From: Chromatiales bacterium
Lineage (GTDB): Bacteria; Pseudomonadota; Gammaproteobacteria; UBA6429; Thiohalophilaceae
Length of the DNA: 8,744 nucleotides
Assembly (NCBI GenBank): GCA_024641465.1
Contig: JAHEDB010000070.1
Coordinates: 1 to 8,744 of the forward strand
Reading direction: 5' to 3'
Each line of letters opens with the position of its first letter. Positions within the stretch are counted from its first letter, which is position 1. The notes under the pieces were generated by a model. It saw nothing but the letters and a program-made list of their open reading frames with translations. It was not told the origin of the DNA and ran no database searches. The translations under genes and the position numbers were made by a program. This document shows, piece by piece, positions 1 to 6,317 of this stretch.

Positions 1-135
1 ACGCCAAGTACGCCAAGAAATCATTTGCAATAGCATTTCCTTGGAAATGCAGTTTAAATCTTTCGCCTGCAAACACTAAAGGGACAGGCAGCATGAATAA
101 CGAGATTATTTTCTCACTTTGGTGTCTTGGCGGTT
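1..135. repeat. Possible MITE-like inverted-repeat element downstream of dnaJ (left end may lie outside window)
   Basis: This 141-base stretch after the dnaJ stop holds no convincing gene. Its left edge has a tandem 9-base repeat (ACGCCAAGT then ACGCCAAGA, 1-18). Its right edge (117-133, CTTTGGTGTCTTGGCGG) is an imperfect inverted copy of that edge: TTGGCGTACTTGGCG against TTGGTGTCTTGGCG, one substitution and one gap. Inside are a GCATTTCC/GGAAATGC palindrome (33-50) and a 5-base stem GCCTG/CAGGC (65-89). Terminal inverted repeats around a short non-coding core suggest a miniature transposable or palindromic element, but only one copy is visible. No U-rich intrinsic terminator for dnaJ is evident here. 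Confidence 0.35.
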
Positions 136-141
136 ACTTAA

Positions 142-1296
142 TCAGGATTTCATATCCTCAAAGAACTTCTTCACCCCATCCAGCCAGGATGCGGCACGCG
201 GGCTATGGTGCACGCTGTCCTGATCCATGGACTTGCCCAGTTCTTCGAGCAGTTCTTTTTGTTTCTTGGTGAGTTTGACCGGTGTTTCCACCTCGACCTT
301 ACAGAGCAAATCACCAGGGCCACCACCACGAGGCGACTTCACACCCTTGCCGCGCAGACGAAACATCTTGCCCGACTGCGTCTCGGCCGGGATCTTGAGT
401 TTGACCCGACCATCGAGTGTCGGGACTTCCAGTTCACCACCAAGACCGGCGGTGACAATACTGATTGGCACTTCGCAATACAGGTCATTGCCCTCACGGG
501 TGAAGATCTTGTGTGGTCGGACGTGCATGTGCACATACAGGTCACCGGCTGGACCGCCATTTTCACCGGCCTCGCCCTCACCGGAGAGACGGATCCGATC
601 GCCGGTATCCACCCCGGACGGAACCTTGACCGACAGGGTCTTGTGTTTTTCGACCCGGCCCTGACCGTGGCACTTGCCGCAGGGGCTGTCGATCATCTTG
701 CCACTGCCGTGACAGCGGGGACAGGTCTGTTGCAATGAGAAAAAGCCCTGTTGCATGCGGACCTGGCCGTGACCACCACAGGTGGTACAGGTGGTCGGGC
801 TGGTGCCTTTTTTGGCCCCGGTGCCGCCACATTCATCACAACCGATCTGGGTCGGAATGCGAATGCTGACCGTGGTGCCACCGACGGCCTCTTCCAGATC
901 CAGTTCCAGGTTATAGCGCAGGTCGGCGCCGCGATAGACCCGTTGACCACCACCCGCGCCGCCGCGTCCACCGCCGCCGCCAAAGATGTCACCAAACACA
1001 TCGCCGAAGATATCCGAGAAACTCGCGCCGCCACCAAAACCGGCACCGCCACCCATGCCCGCGCCGGGATTGACCCCGGCATGGCCAAACTGATCATAGG
1101 CGGCCCGCTTCTGTGCATCGCTGAGGATGTCGTAGGCCTCCTTGGCCTCTTTGAATTTGTCTTCCGCCTCGGGGTTATCGGCATTGCGATCCGGATGAAA
1201 TTTCATGGCCATGCGTTTGAAGGCCTTTTTGATCTCGGCCTCGCTGGCATTTTTGGTAATTCCGAGTACTTCGTAATAGTCGCGTTTATCGGCCAT
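142..1296 (-). CDS. dnaJ: Chaperone protein DnaJ (Hsp40, class I)
   Basis: Co-chaperone that delivers unfolded clients to DnaK and stimulates its ATPase in the cytoplasm. The 384-residue product has all class I parts in order. The J domain comes first, with the HPD motif at residues 34-36. A long Gly/Phe-rich linker follows at about 75-120. The zinc region has four intact CxxCxGxG repeats, with cysteines at 153/156, 170/173, 192/195 and 206/209. The C-terminal substrate-binding domain comes last. Length is normal for the family. The start ATG at 1296 gives the standard MADKRDYYEVLG beginning; upstream there is only a weak GAAG Shine-Dalgarno. It is the last gene of the hrcA-grpE-dnaK-dnaJ operon, 133 bases after dnaK, and that gap carries a strong hairpin. 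I found no sigma-32-type promoter of its own, so expression probably depends on read-through from dnaK. Confidence 0.98.
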   Translation of the reverse strand: MADKRDYYEVLGITKNASEAEIKKAFKRMAMKFHPDRNADNPEAEDKFKEAKEAYDILSDAQKRAAYDQFGHAGVNPGAGMGGGAGFGGGASFSDIFGDVFGDIFGGGGGRGGAGGGQRVYRGADLRYNLELDLEEAVGGTTVSIRIPTQIGCDECGGTGAKKGTSPTTCTTCGGHGQVRMQQGFFSLQQTCPRCHGSGKMIDSPCGKCHGQGRVEKHKTLSVKVPSGVDTGDRIRLSGEGEAGENGGPAGDLYVHMHVRPHKIFTREGNDLYCEVPISIVTAGLGGELEVPTLDGRVKLKIPAETQSGKMFRLRGKGVKSPRGGGPGDLLCKVEVETPVKLTKKQKELLEELGKSMDQDSVHHSPRAASWLDGVKKFFEDMKS

Positions 1297-1363
1297 GTTG
1301 TTTCTTCAACTCTGTTTGATTGGCAATAACATGATTGCGCGTTTTTAATTCTTCTCACACACA

Positions 1364-1395
1364 ATGACAGGCGTGCCGTAAAACACGCCTGTCAT
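1364..1395 (-). other. Strong stem-loop in the dnaK-dnaJ intercistronic gap
   Basis: A perfect 12-bp inverted repeat, ATGACAGGCGTG (1364-1375) and CACGCCTGTCAT (1384-1395), encloses an 8-base loop. Read in the direction of the operon it is followed by UGUGUGUGAG, not a U-run, so it is not a canonical intrinsic terminator. A likelier role (inference) is a 3' stabiliser or processing barrier that keeps dnaK mRNA above dnaJ mRNA, or a partial attenuator. Confidence 0.7.
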
Positions 1396-1429
1396 GGTTA
1401 ACCGGGCTGCACCAGGTAGTCTTGCGATG

Positions 1430-3358
1430 TTATTTCTTGCTGTCGTCGACTTCTTCGAACTCGGCATCGACTACATTGTCATCGGCGGACTTCTGACCGG
1501 CACCGGCGTCACCCGCCGGGGCACCCTGCTGTTGTGCAGCACCCTTTTCGGCATACAGGCGTTCCGCCATCTTGGCCGAGGCGTCGGTGAGGGCCTTGGT
1601 CTTGGCCTCGATATTGCTCACCTCGTCCGTCTTGATGGCCGCTTCCAGATCCTTGATGGCGGCTTCGATGCTGGTCTTTTCACCGGCCTCGAGCTTGTCG
1701 CCCAGTTCGGTCATCGACTTTTTGGTCGCGTGGATCAGGCCGTCGGCCTGGTTGCGGACACCGACCAGCTCATGGAACTTCTTGTCCTCGGCCGCATGGG
1801 CCTCGGCGTCCTTGACCATTTTTTCAATCTCGGCGTCCGACAGACCGCTGGAGGCCTTGATGATGATCGACTGTTGCTTGCCGGTCCCCTTGTCTTTCGC
1901 AGACACGTTGAGGATACCGTTGGCATCGATGTCGAAGGTCACTTCGATCTGCGGCATACCGCGTGGTGCCGGCGGTATATCGGTCAGGTCAAAACGACCC
2001 AGCGATTTGTTGGCATCGGCGCGTTCACGTTCACCCTGCAGGACATGCACGGTCACTGCATTCTGGTTGTCATCGGCGGTGGAGAACACCTGATTCGCCT
2101 TGGTCGGAATCGTGGTGTTCTTGTCGATCAACTTGGTCATCACGCCACCGAGGGTTTCGATACCCAGCGACAGCGGGGTAACGTCGAGTAGCAGCACGTC
2201 TTTGACTTCACCACCGAGCACGCCGCCCTGGATCGCCGCGCCAACGGCCACGGCCTCATCGGGATTGACGTCCTTGCGTGGTTCCTTGCCGAAAAATTCT
2301 TTGACCGCTTCCTGTACCTTGGGCATACGGCTCTGGCCACCGACCAGGATCACGTCATCGACGTCCTTGGCCGACAGGCCGGCATCCTTGAGGGCCATCT
2401 TGCAGGGCGCGATAGTACGGGCAATCAGTTCTTCCACCAGGGATTCCAGCTTGGCGCGGGTTACCTTGATGTTCAGATGCTTGGGACCGGAGGCATCGGC
2501 TGTGACATAGGGCAGGTTGACATCGGTCTGTGAAGAGGAAGACAGTTCGATCTTGGCCTTTTCCGCCGCTTCTTTCAGGCGTTGCAGGGCCAGGGGATCC
2601 TTCTTCAGGTCGATACCCTGTTCCTTCTTGAATTCACCGACCAGATAATCGATCAGGCGCATGTCAAAGTCTTCCCCACCGAGGAAGGTGTCACCGTTGG
2701 TGGACAACACCTCGATCTGGTGTTCGCCATCGATGTCGGCAATTTCGATAATGGAGATATCGAAGGTACCACCACCGAGGTCATACACGGCGATCTTGCG
2801 ATCACCCTCTTTCTTGTCCATACCGAAGGCCAGCGCGGCGGCGGTCGGTTCGTTGATAATACGTTTGACTTCTAGACCGGCGATCTTGCCGGCGTCTTTT
2901 GTCGCCTGACGCTGGGAGTCATTGAAATAGGCCGGCACGGTAATGACCGCTTCGGTCACGGGCTCACCGAGATAATCTTCGGCGGTCTTTTTCATTTTCA
3001 TCAGCACACGGGCGGAGACTTCCGGCGGGGCCATTTTCTTGCCCTGGGCTTCGACCCAGGCATCACCGTTGTCGGCCTTGAGGATCTTATAGGCCACCAT
3101 GTTGATGTCTTTCTGGACTTCGGCATCGGTAAACTTGCGGCCGATGAGTCGTTTGACTGCAAACAGGGTGTTATGGGGATTGGTCACGGCCTGACGCTTG
3201 GCGGATTGCCCGACCAGGACATCATCGCCGGTGAACGCCACAATAGAGGGTGTGGTGCGGTCCCCTTCACTGTTTTCGATGACCTTGGGTGAACCGCCTT
3301 CCATCACGGCCACACAGGAATTGGTGGTCCCCAGGTCTATTCCAATAATCTTGCCCAT
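1430..3358 (-). CDS. dnaK: Molecular chaperone DnaK (Hsp70)
   Basis: ATP-driven Hsp70 that binds exposed hydrophobic segments of proteins and works with DnaJ (ATPase stimulation) and GrpE (nucleotide exchange). The 642-residue product matches E. coli DnaK (638) closely. The nucleotide-binding domain opens with GIDLGTTNS at residues 6-14 and carries the phosphate-loop motif YDLGGGTFD. The interdomain linker VLLLD lies at 388-392 and leads into the substrate-binding beta domain (DVTPLSLGIET). A helical lid follows, then a disordered tail ending near DDNVVDAEFEEVDD, the bacterial EEVD-like end. The start ATG at 3358 gives the canonical MGKIIGIDLGTTNS, with AAGG and GGAG sequences just upstream. 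It has its own sigma-32-type promoter in the 128-base gap after grpE, so it can be induced independently of the HrcA-controlled promoter. No frameshift or missing motif seen. Confidence 0.99.
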   Translation of the reverse strand: MGKIIGIDLGTTNSCVAVMEGGSPKVIENSEGDRTTPSIVAFTGDDVLVGQSAKRQAVTNPHNTLFAVKRLIGRKFTDAEVQKDINMVAYKILKADNGDAWVEAQGKKMAPPEVSARVLMKMKKTAEDYLGEPVTEAVITVPAYFNDSQRQATKDAGKIAGLEVKRIINEPTAAALAFGMDKKEGDRKIAVYDLGGGTFDISIIEIADIDGEHQIEVLSTNGDTFLGGEDFDMRLIDYLVGEFKKEQGIDLKKDPLALQRLKEAAEKAKIELSSSSQTDVNLPYVTADASGPKHLNIKVTRAKLESLVEELIARTIAPCKMALKDAGLSAKDVDDVILVGGQSRMPKVQEAVKEFFGKEPRKDVNPDEAVAVGAAIQGGVLGGEVKDVLLLDVTPLSLGIETLGGVMTKLIDKNTTIPTKANQVFSTADDNQNAVTVHVLQGERERADANKSLGRFDLTDIPPAPRGMPQIEVTFDIDANGILNVSAKDKGTGKQQSIIIKASSGLSDAEIEKMVKDAEAHAAEDKKFHELVGVRNQADGLIHATKKSMTELGDKLEAGEKTSIEAAIKDLEAAIKTDEVSNIEAKTKALTDASAKMAERLYAEKGAAQQQGAPAGDAGAGQKSADDNVVDAEFEEVDDSKK

Positions 3359-3424
3359 TGCCTTGATTCTCCAGTTATGTGTTCAATTCTGTTGTAGATT
3401 TAAAAATATCTTTACTGCCTAACT

Positions 3425-3452
3425 ACATGGGGTCTTTGCCCTATAGTTCAAG
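3425..3452 (-). promoter_or_regulatory. Sigma-32 (RpoH) heat-shock promoter of dnaK, exact consensus
   Basis: On the minus strand the -35 CTTGAA (3447-3452) is separated by 14 bases from the -10 CCCCATGT (3425-3432). Both boxes and the spacing match the established sigma-32 consensus (CTTGAA, 13-15 bases, CCCCATNT) with no mismatch. It lies between grpE and dnaK, giving a predicted leader of about 60 bases before the dnaK ATG. It should drive dnaK-dnaJ apart from the hrcA promoter. Confidence 0.88.
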
Positions 3453-3486
3453 CCTGCTCATCGACATTTGAGCCCTTTTCATCCCG

Positions 3487-4044
3487 CTAGGCCTCACTGC
3501 TGGCCTTGGACACCACCACCATGGCCGGTCTTATTAGACGGTCATTGAGGGTATAGCCCTTTTGCAGCACATTGATCACGGTATTGGGCGCCTTGTCGGG
3601 CGCCTCCAGCAGGGACATGGCCTGATGCTGTTCCGGGTTAAAGGGTTCATCCAGCGGATTGAGTTCCTTGATGGCAAACTTTTCCATCAGCGACACCAGC
3701 ATCTTGAGGGTCAGGCCGGTCCCTTCCACCAGACTGGCGATATCGGCGTTGTCGCCCTGGGCGGCACTCAGGCCCATTTCCAGGCTGTCGCGCACGCCGA
3801 GTAATTCCTGGGCGAAGCGTTCGAGGGCATATTTGTGGGCGTTTTCCAGTTCGCGTTCGGTACGACGACGCAGGTTGTCCATCTCGGCCCGGGTACGCAG
3901 CAACTGGTCCCAGTTTTCCTTGGCCTTGGCCTCGGCCTCGGCCAGTTTGATCCCCAGATCATCAGCCGTAGCCGTTACCGGCTGTTCCGTATTTACTTGG
4001 TTATCTTGCTCTTGATTCTCTTGTACTGTTTCTTTATCGCTCAT
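3487..4044 (-). CDS. grpE: Nucleotide exchange factor GrpE
   Basis: Releases ADP from DnaK to complete the Hsp70 cycle; acts as a cytoplasmic homodimer and is considered a thermosensor in enteric bacteria. The chosen product is 185 residues starting MSDKETVQENQ. It has an acidic, disordered N-terminus, a long dimerising helix (NLRRRTERELENAHKYALER), a four-helix region, and the C-terminal beta-wing that contacts DnaK (GYTLNDRLIRPAMVVVSK). The start at 4044 was chosen because GGAG lies 6 bases upstream (GGAGAGGCAAATG). Upstream in-frame starts at 4065 and 4104 would add residues unlike the family N-terminus. It follows hrcA by 84 bases and precedes dnaK by 128. A candidate sigma-32 promoter overlaps the end of hrcA, so grpE may have heat-shock transcription that bypasses HrcA. 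Confidence 0.96.
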   Translation of the reverse strand: MSDKETVQENQEQDNQVNTEQPVTATADDLGIKLAEAEAKAKENWDQLLRTRAEMDNLRRRTERELENAHKYALERFAQELLGVRDSLEMGLSAAQGDNADIASLVEGTGLTLKMLVSLMEKFAIKELNPLDEPFNPEQHQAMSLLEAPDKAPNTVINVLQKGYTLNDRLIRPAMVVVSKASSEA

Positions 4045-4079
4045 TTGCCTCTCCACGCTGGGCATTTTTTCGTAAAAGG

Positions 4080-4125
4080 TCCCTATCCCCGGTCTGGGGC
4101 GCAAATATCCTAGGGGATATAGGGA
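4080..4125 (-). other. Hairpins in the hrcA-grpE intercistronic gap
   Basis: Two alternative stems are visible. The longer pairs TCCCTATCCCC (4080-4090) with GGGGATATAGGGA (4113-4125), 11 pairs with a two-base bulge. The shorter pairs CCCC (4087-4090) with GGGG (4096-4099). Read along the operon mRNA the long stem is followed by CCUUUUACG, a short U-run, so weak termination is possible. Processing between hrcA and grpE is known for the Bacillus subtilis dnaK operon; a similar role here is inference. Confidence 0.5.
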
Positions 4126-4144
4126 TGATTATTCCGAGCTCAAG
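4117..4144 (-). promoter_or_regulatory. Candidate sigma-32 promoter upstream of grpE, overlapping the hrcA stop
   Basis: On the minus strand CTTGAG (4139-4144; 5 of 6 to CTTGAA) is followed after exactly 14 bases by CCCTATAT (4117-4124; 6 of 7 defined positions of CCCCATNT). The spacing equals that of the perfect dnaK promoter in this window. It covers the last codons and stop of hrcA and would start transcripts about 65 bases before the grpE ATG. It is less certain than the dnaK promoter because of two mismatches. Confidence 0.5.
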
Positions 4145-5166
4145 GCCGAGCTCAATAATTTTGCCGTTACATCGACGATCGAGATCACCCGGTCATAGGC
4201 CATGCGGGTCGGGCCGATCACCCCGAGTACACCGACGATCTGATCCTTCACCTTATACGGGGAAGTGACCACGGAGCACTCATCGAGCACCGAGTAACCA
4301 GACTCATCACCAATGAAGATCTGCATCCCATCAGTGTGGATGGATTTGTCGAGTAAGTGCAGCAGGTCATTCTTGGTGGTGAAGGCCTCGAACAGCTGGC
4401 GCAGTTTATCGACATTGCCCATCTCGGCATAGCTCATCAGGTTGGTCTCACCGGCCAGGACATAGTCGCTGTTGCGCTTCTCATCCAGCACCTGATCCGC
4501 CATGTTGATGGCCGTAGCCATCAGCCGGTTCATATCCTCACGGGCCTTTTGCATACTGCCGAGCAACATCTCGCGTATCGAGGTCAGGTCCTTACCGGCA
4601 TATTCGTGGTTGAGGAAATTGGACGCTTGCTGTAATTCCGACGCGCCGTATACACGGTCGGTATGGATCACCTTGTTCTGGACTTCCTGTTCATTGACCA
4701 CCAGCACCACCAGCACCCGCTGGCCGGAGAGTGGCAGGAATTCGATTTGTCGCAGGGTCATTTTTTCACGCCGTGGGATCATCACCACCCCCGCCATGCG
4801 GGTCACGCTGGATAAGAGTGACGAGGCCTTGCCGATCACATCGGCCGGTGAATCGGCCTGTAACTCCAGTTTGAGTTTCTCGATCAGGTTGTTGCGCATC
4901 GGTTTAACCGTCACCAGTTGATCCACGAACAGGCGATAGCCCTGCACCGTGGGTACACGGCCCGCCGAGGTATGGGGTGAGATGATCAGCCCCATGTCTT
5001 CCAGATCGGACATCACATTACGGATGGTGGCCGGGCTGAAATTCAGGCCACCGTCCCGGGCCAGGGTGCGTGAGCCGATGGGCTGCCCTTCTTTTATATA
5101 GCGTTCGATCAAAACCTTGAGCAGGTTCTGGGCACGCTCATCGAGTAGTGAGAGATTCTTTACCAA
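4129..5166 (-). CDS. hrcA: Heat-inducible transcription repressor HrcA
   Basis: Represses class I heat-shock genes by binding the CIRCE operator; in studied bacteria its activity depends on GroEL, linking chaperone supply to expression. The 345-residue product has the N-terminal winged helix (about 1-75, with IGSRTLA and SPATIRNVMSDLEDMGLI, then HTSAGRVPT at 65-73), followed by the long GAF-like and dimerisation region. The end (RVISIVDVTAKLLSSALS) is typical and the length normal. The start is TTG at 5166: an in-frame TGA lies nine codons upstream with no ATG or GTG between, and a GGCGGA Shine-Dalgarno sits 9 bases before the TTG. It is the first gene of the operon; a perfect CIRCE lies 62 bases upstream, so it autoregulates. 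The rare start codon may keep repressor levels low relative to the chaperones (inference). Confidence 0.96.
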   Translation of the reverse strand: MVKNLSLLDERAQNLLKVLIERYIKEGQPIGSRTLARDGGLNFSPATIRNVMSDLEDMGLIISPHTSAGRVPTVQGYRLFVDQLVTVKPMRNNLIEKLKLELQADSPADVIGKASSLLSSVTRMAGVVMIPRREKMTLRQIEFLPLSGQRVLVVLVVNEQEVQNKVIHTDRVYGASELQQASNFLNHEYAGKDLTSIREMLLGSMQKAREDMNRLMATAINMADQVLDEKRNSDYVLAGETNLMSYAEMGNVDKLRQLFEAFTTKNDLLHLLDKSIHTDGMQIFIGDESGYSVLDECSVVTSPYKVKDQIVGVLGVIGPTRMAYDRVISIVDVTAKLLSSALSSE

Positions 5167-5175
5167 ACTGATATA

Positions 5176-5182
5176 TCCGCCT
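5176..5182 (-). promoter_or_regulatory. Ribosome binding site that fixes the TTG start of hrcA
   Basis: Minus-strand AGGCGGA lies 9 bases before the TTG at 5164-5166. It supports that non-ATG start, since the reading frame is closed by a TGA just upstream and offers no other standard start. Confidence 0.6.
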
Positions 5183-5228
5183 GTATCACATCAGAACGCC
5201 AGGCCTGACGTGCTGTACTCATGGAAAT

Positions 5229-5255
5229 TTAGCACTCCCCGGCGCTGAGTGCTAA
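5229..5255. promoter_or_regulatory. CIRCE operator (HrcA binding site), perfect consensus
   Basis: TTAGCACTC (5229-5237), a 9-base spacer (5238-5246), then GAGTGCTAA (5247-5255). Both 9-base arms and the spacer length are identical to the established CIRCE consensus. It lies between hrcA and the divergent nadK and covers the predicted transcription start of the hrcA promoter, the usual arrangement for repression. It is 107 bases from the nadK start, so an effect on nadK is possible but not shown. Confidence 0.96.
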
Positions 5256-5260
5256 GGAAA

Positions 5261-5288
5261 ATTAGCAATTAATCCGTTAAATTGCCAA
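5261..5288 (-). promoter_or_regulatory. Sigma-70-like promoter of hrcA
   Basis: On the minus strand TTGGCA (5283-5288; 5 of 6 to TTGACA) is followed after 16 bases by GCTAAT (5261-5266; 4 of 6 to TATAAT). The predicted start falls at about 5254, inside the CIRCE arm. This geometry fits a vegetative promoter silenced by HrcA. No sigma-32 boxes are seen here. Confidence 0.55.
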
Positions 5289-5290
5289 TA

Positions 5291-5306
5291 TATGCAGCGC
5301 TGCATA
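5291..5306. promoter_or_regulatory. 16-bp perfect palindrome in the hrcA-nadK divergent region
   Basis: TATGCAGCGCTGCATA is its own reverse complement over 16 bases. It lies immediately upstream of the hrcA -35 box and 56 bases before the nadK start codon. The form suits a dimeric regulator site, but I recognise no specific family. The rest of the 196-base intergenic region shows no RNA gene and no clear nadK promoter. Confidence 0.4.
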
Positions 5307-5362
5307 GCCGCAACCCCGTTGCTTATGCTAACTTTGCGCAACCTGAACAGAATAAATCAACA

Positions 5363-6238
5363 ATGGCAAACGAATTCAATACAATCGGTTTGATTGGCAA
5401 ATACGGTGACCCGGGTGTCGGGGAAACCTTGATGCAAATCAGCGAATATCTGACCGACCGCAAATGCAGCGTCATGCTGGAAGCGGAAACGTCCTCGATG
5501 ATTGCCAATCAGCACCTGCCCATAGCAACACTGGAAAAGATCGGCCAGGAGTGCGACCTGGCCATTATCGTCGGCGGCGACGGTACCCTGCTCAACGCGG
5601 CCCGCAATCTCATCGACTTCAATGTCCCGATCCTCGGGGTCAATCAGGGCCGCCTCGGTTTTCTGGTGGATATTTCCCCCGACGACCTGATTCGCCGGCT
5701 CGACGAACTGTTCGCCGGTAAATATGAAGAAGAACACCGCATCCTGCTCAGCGCCGTCATCCACCACACCGATGGCAGTATCAGCAAGAGCGACGCCTTC
5801 AACGATGTCGTGGTCCACAAATGGGACGTGGCGCGCATGGTCGAGACCGAGACCTACATCAATGGCAAGTTCCTGAATAATATGCGTGCCGACGGCCTGA
5901 TCGTCTCCACCCCCACCGGCTCCACGGCCTACGCCCTGTCCGGCGGCGGCCCGATCCTGCAACCCGACCTGGATATCCTGGTGCTGGTGCCGATCTGTCC
6001 CCATACCATGAGCTTCCGGCCCATCGTGATCGACGGCGCCAGCAAGATTGAGATCATCGTCAAGGAGTCCACCGCCAAGGCCCAGATCACCTGTGATGGC
6101 CAGATCAATCTCGGCCTGGTGTCGGGAGACAAGGTCACCATCCAGCGCAAAGACCGGGTGGTGCGCCTGATCCACCCCTGCAAACACGACCACTACGAGA
6201 TCCTGCGCGCCAAACTCCGCTGGGGCGAGAATTTCTAA
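5363..6238 (+). CDS. nadK: NAD kinase (ATP-dependent NAD+ 2'-phosphotransferase)
   Basis: Phosphorylates NAD+ to NADP+, the only de novo source of NADP in most bacteria; cytoplasmic. The 291-residue product equals the E. coli enzyme in length (292). It shows the conserved GGDGT motif (71-75) that binds ATP and carries the catalytic Asp, the NE/D-type motif NDVVVHK (from 147), and the glycine-rich DGLIVSTPTGSTAYALSGGG segment (from 177). The C-terminal beta-rich domain ends RAKLRWGENF. The ATG at 5363 was chosen because it gives the family N-terminus (NEFNTIGLIGKYGDP). An in-frame TTG at 5282 would add 27 residues with no family likeness and overlap the hrcA promoter. No strong Shine-Dalgarno precedes the ATG. 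It is divergent from hrcA and followed in the same direction by recN after the repeat array, a gene neighbourhood also found in E. coli. Confidence 0.97.
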   Translation: MANEFNTIGLIGKYGDPGVGETLMQISEYLTDRKCSVMLEAETSSMIANQHLPIATLEKIGQECDLAIIVGGDGTLLNAARNLIDFNVPILGVNQGRLGFLVDISPDDLIRRLDELFAGKYEEEHRILLSAVIHHTDGSISKSDAFNDVVVHKWDVARMVETETYINGKFLNNMRADGLIVSTPTGSTAYALSGGGPILQPDLDILVLVPICPHTMSFRPIVIDGASKIEIIVKESTAKAQITCDGQINLGLVSGDKVTIQRKDRVVRLIHPCKHDHYEILRAKLRWGENF

Positions 6239-6255
6239 AATCGCCGGATTGTCTA

Positions 6256-6284
6256 TTTCCAGCCCGGGCGCGTTTTACTATGAT
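6256..6284 (+). promoter_or_regulatory. Possible sigma-70 promoter for the recN leader
   Basis: TTTCCA (6256-6261) is followed after 17 bases by TATGAT (6279-6284). The -10 is good (5 of 6) and the -35 weak. It would start a transcript at about 6291, ahead of the first copy of the recN start. No CTGT-N8-ACAG LexA box was found near it, although recN is an SOS gene in E. coli. Confidence 0.3.
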
Positions 6285-6298
6285 TGGCGGCTCTGACC

Positions 6299-6303
6299 AA
6301 GGA
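6299..6303 (+). promoter_or_regulatory. Probable ancestral recN ribosome binding site
   Basis: AAGGA lies 14 bases before the ATG at 6318. The spacing is long, but it is the only Shine-Dalgarno-like sequence in front of the first copy of the recN start, and it presumably served recN before the repeats arrived. Confidence 0.35.
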
Positions 6304-6317
6304 TTAAAAACCGGCCC

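Noticed and set aside
751..1329. 192-residue plus-strand frame antisense to dnaJ
   Set aside because: Explained by the codon bias of dnaJ; the translation is Ala/Thr-rich and matches no family I know.
1394..2191. 265-residue open frame on the plus strand across the end of dnaK
   Set aside because: Antisense to conserved dnaK codons; no recognisable domain and no ribosome binding site. A codon-bias shadow.
3456..3473. GCTCA/TGAGC stem after grpE as a terminator
   Set aside because: Only five pairs with an 8-base loop and no U-run in the operon direction; it also abuts the dnaK -35 box, so termination is not supported.
4045..4104. Upstream starts extending grpE by 7 or 20 residues
   Set aside because: The ATG at 4044 has the best-spaced GGAG and the usual acidic GrpE N-terminus; the extension would run through the intercistronic hairpin.
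5282..5362. Upstream TTG start extending nadK by 27 residues
   Set aside because: The extension has no family likeness, overlaps the hrcA promoter and palindrome, and the ATG at 5363 gives the standard length.
5357..6193. 278-residue open frame on the minus strand across nadK
   Set aside because: It lies fully antisense to a clear nadK with all family motifs. Its low-complexity Gly/Asp/Val-rich translation is typical of an antisense shadow.
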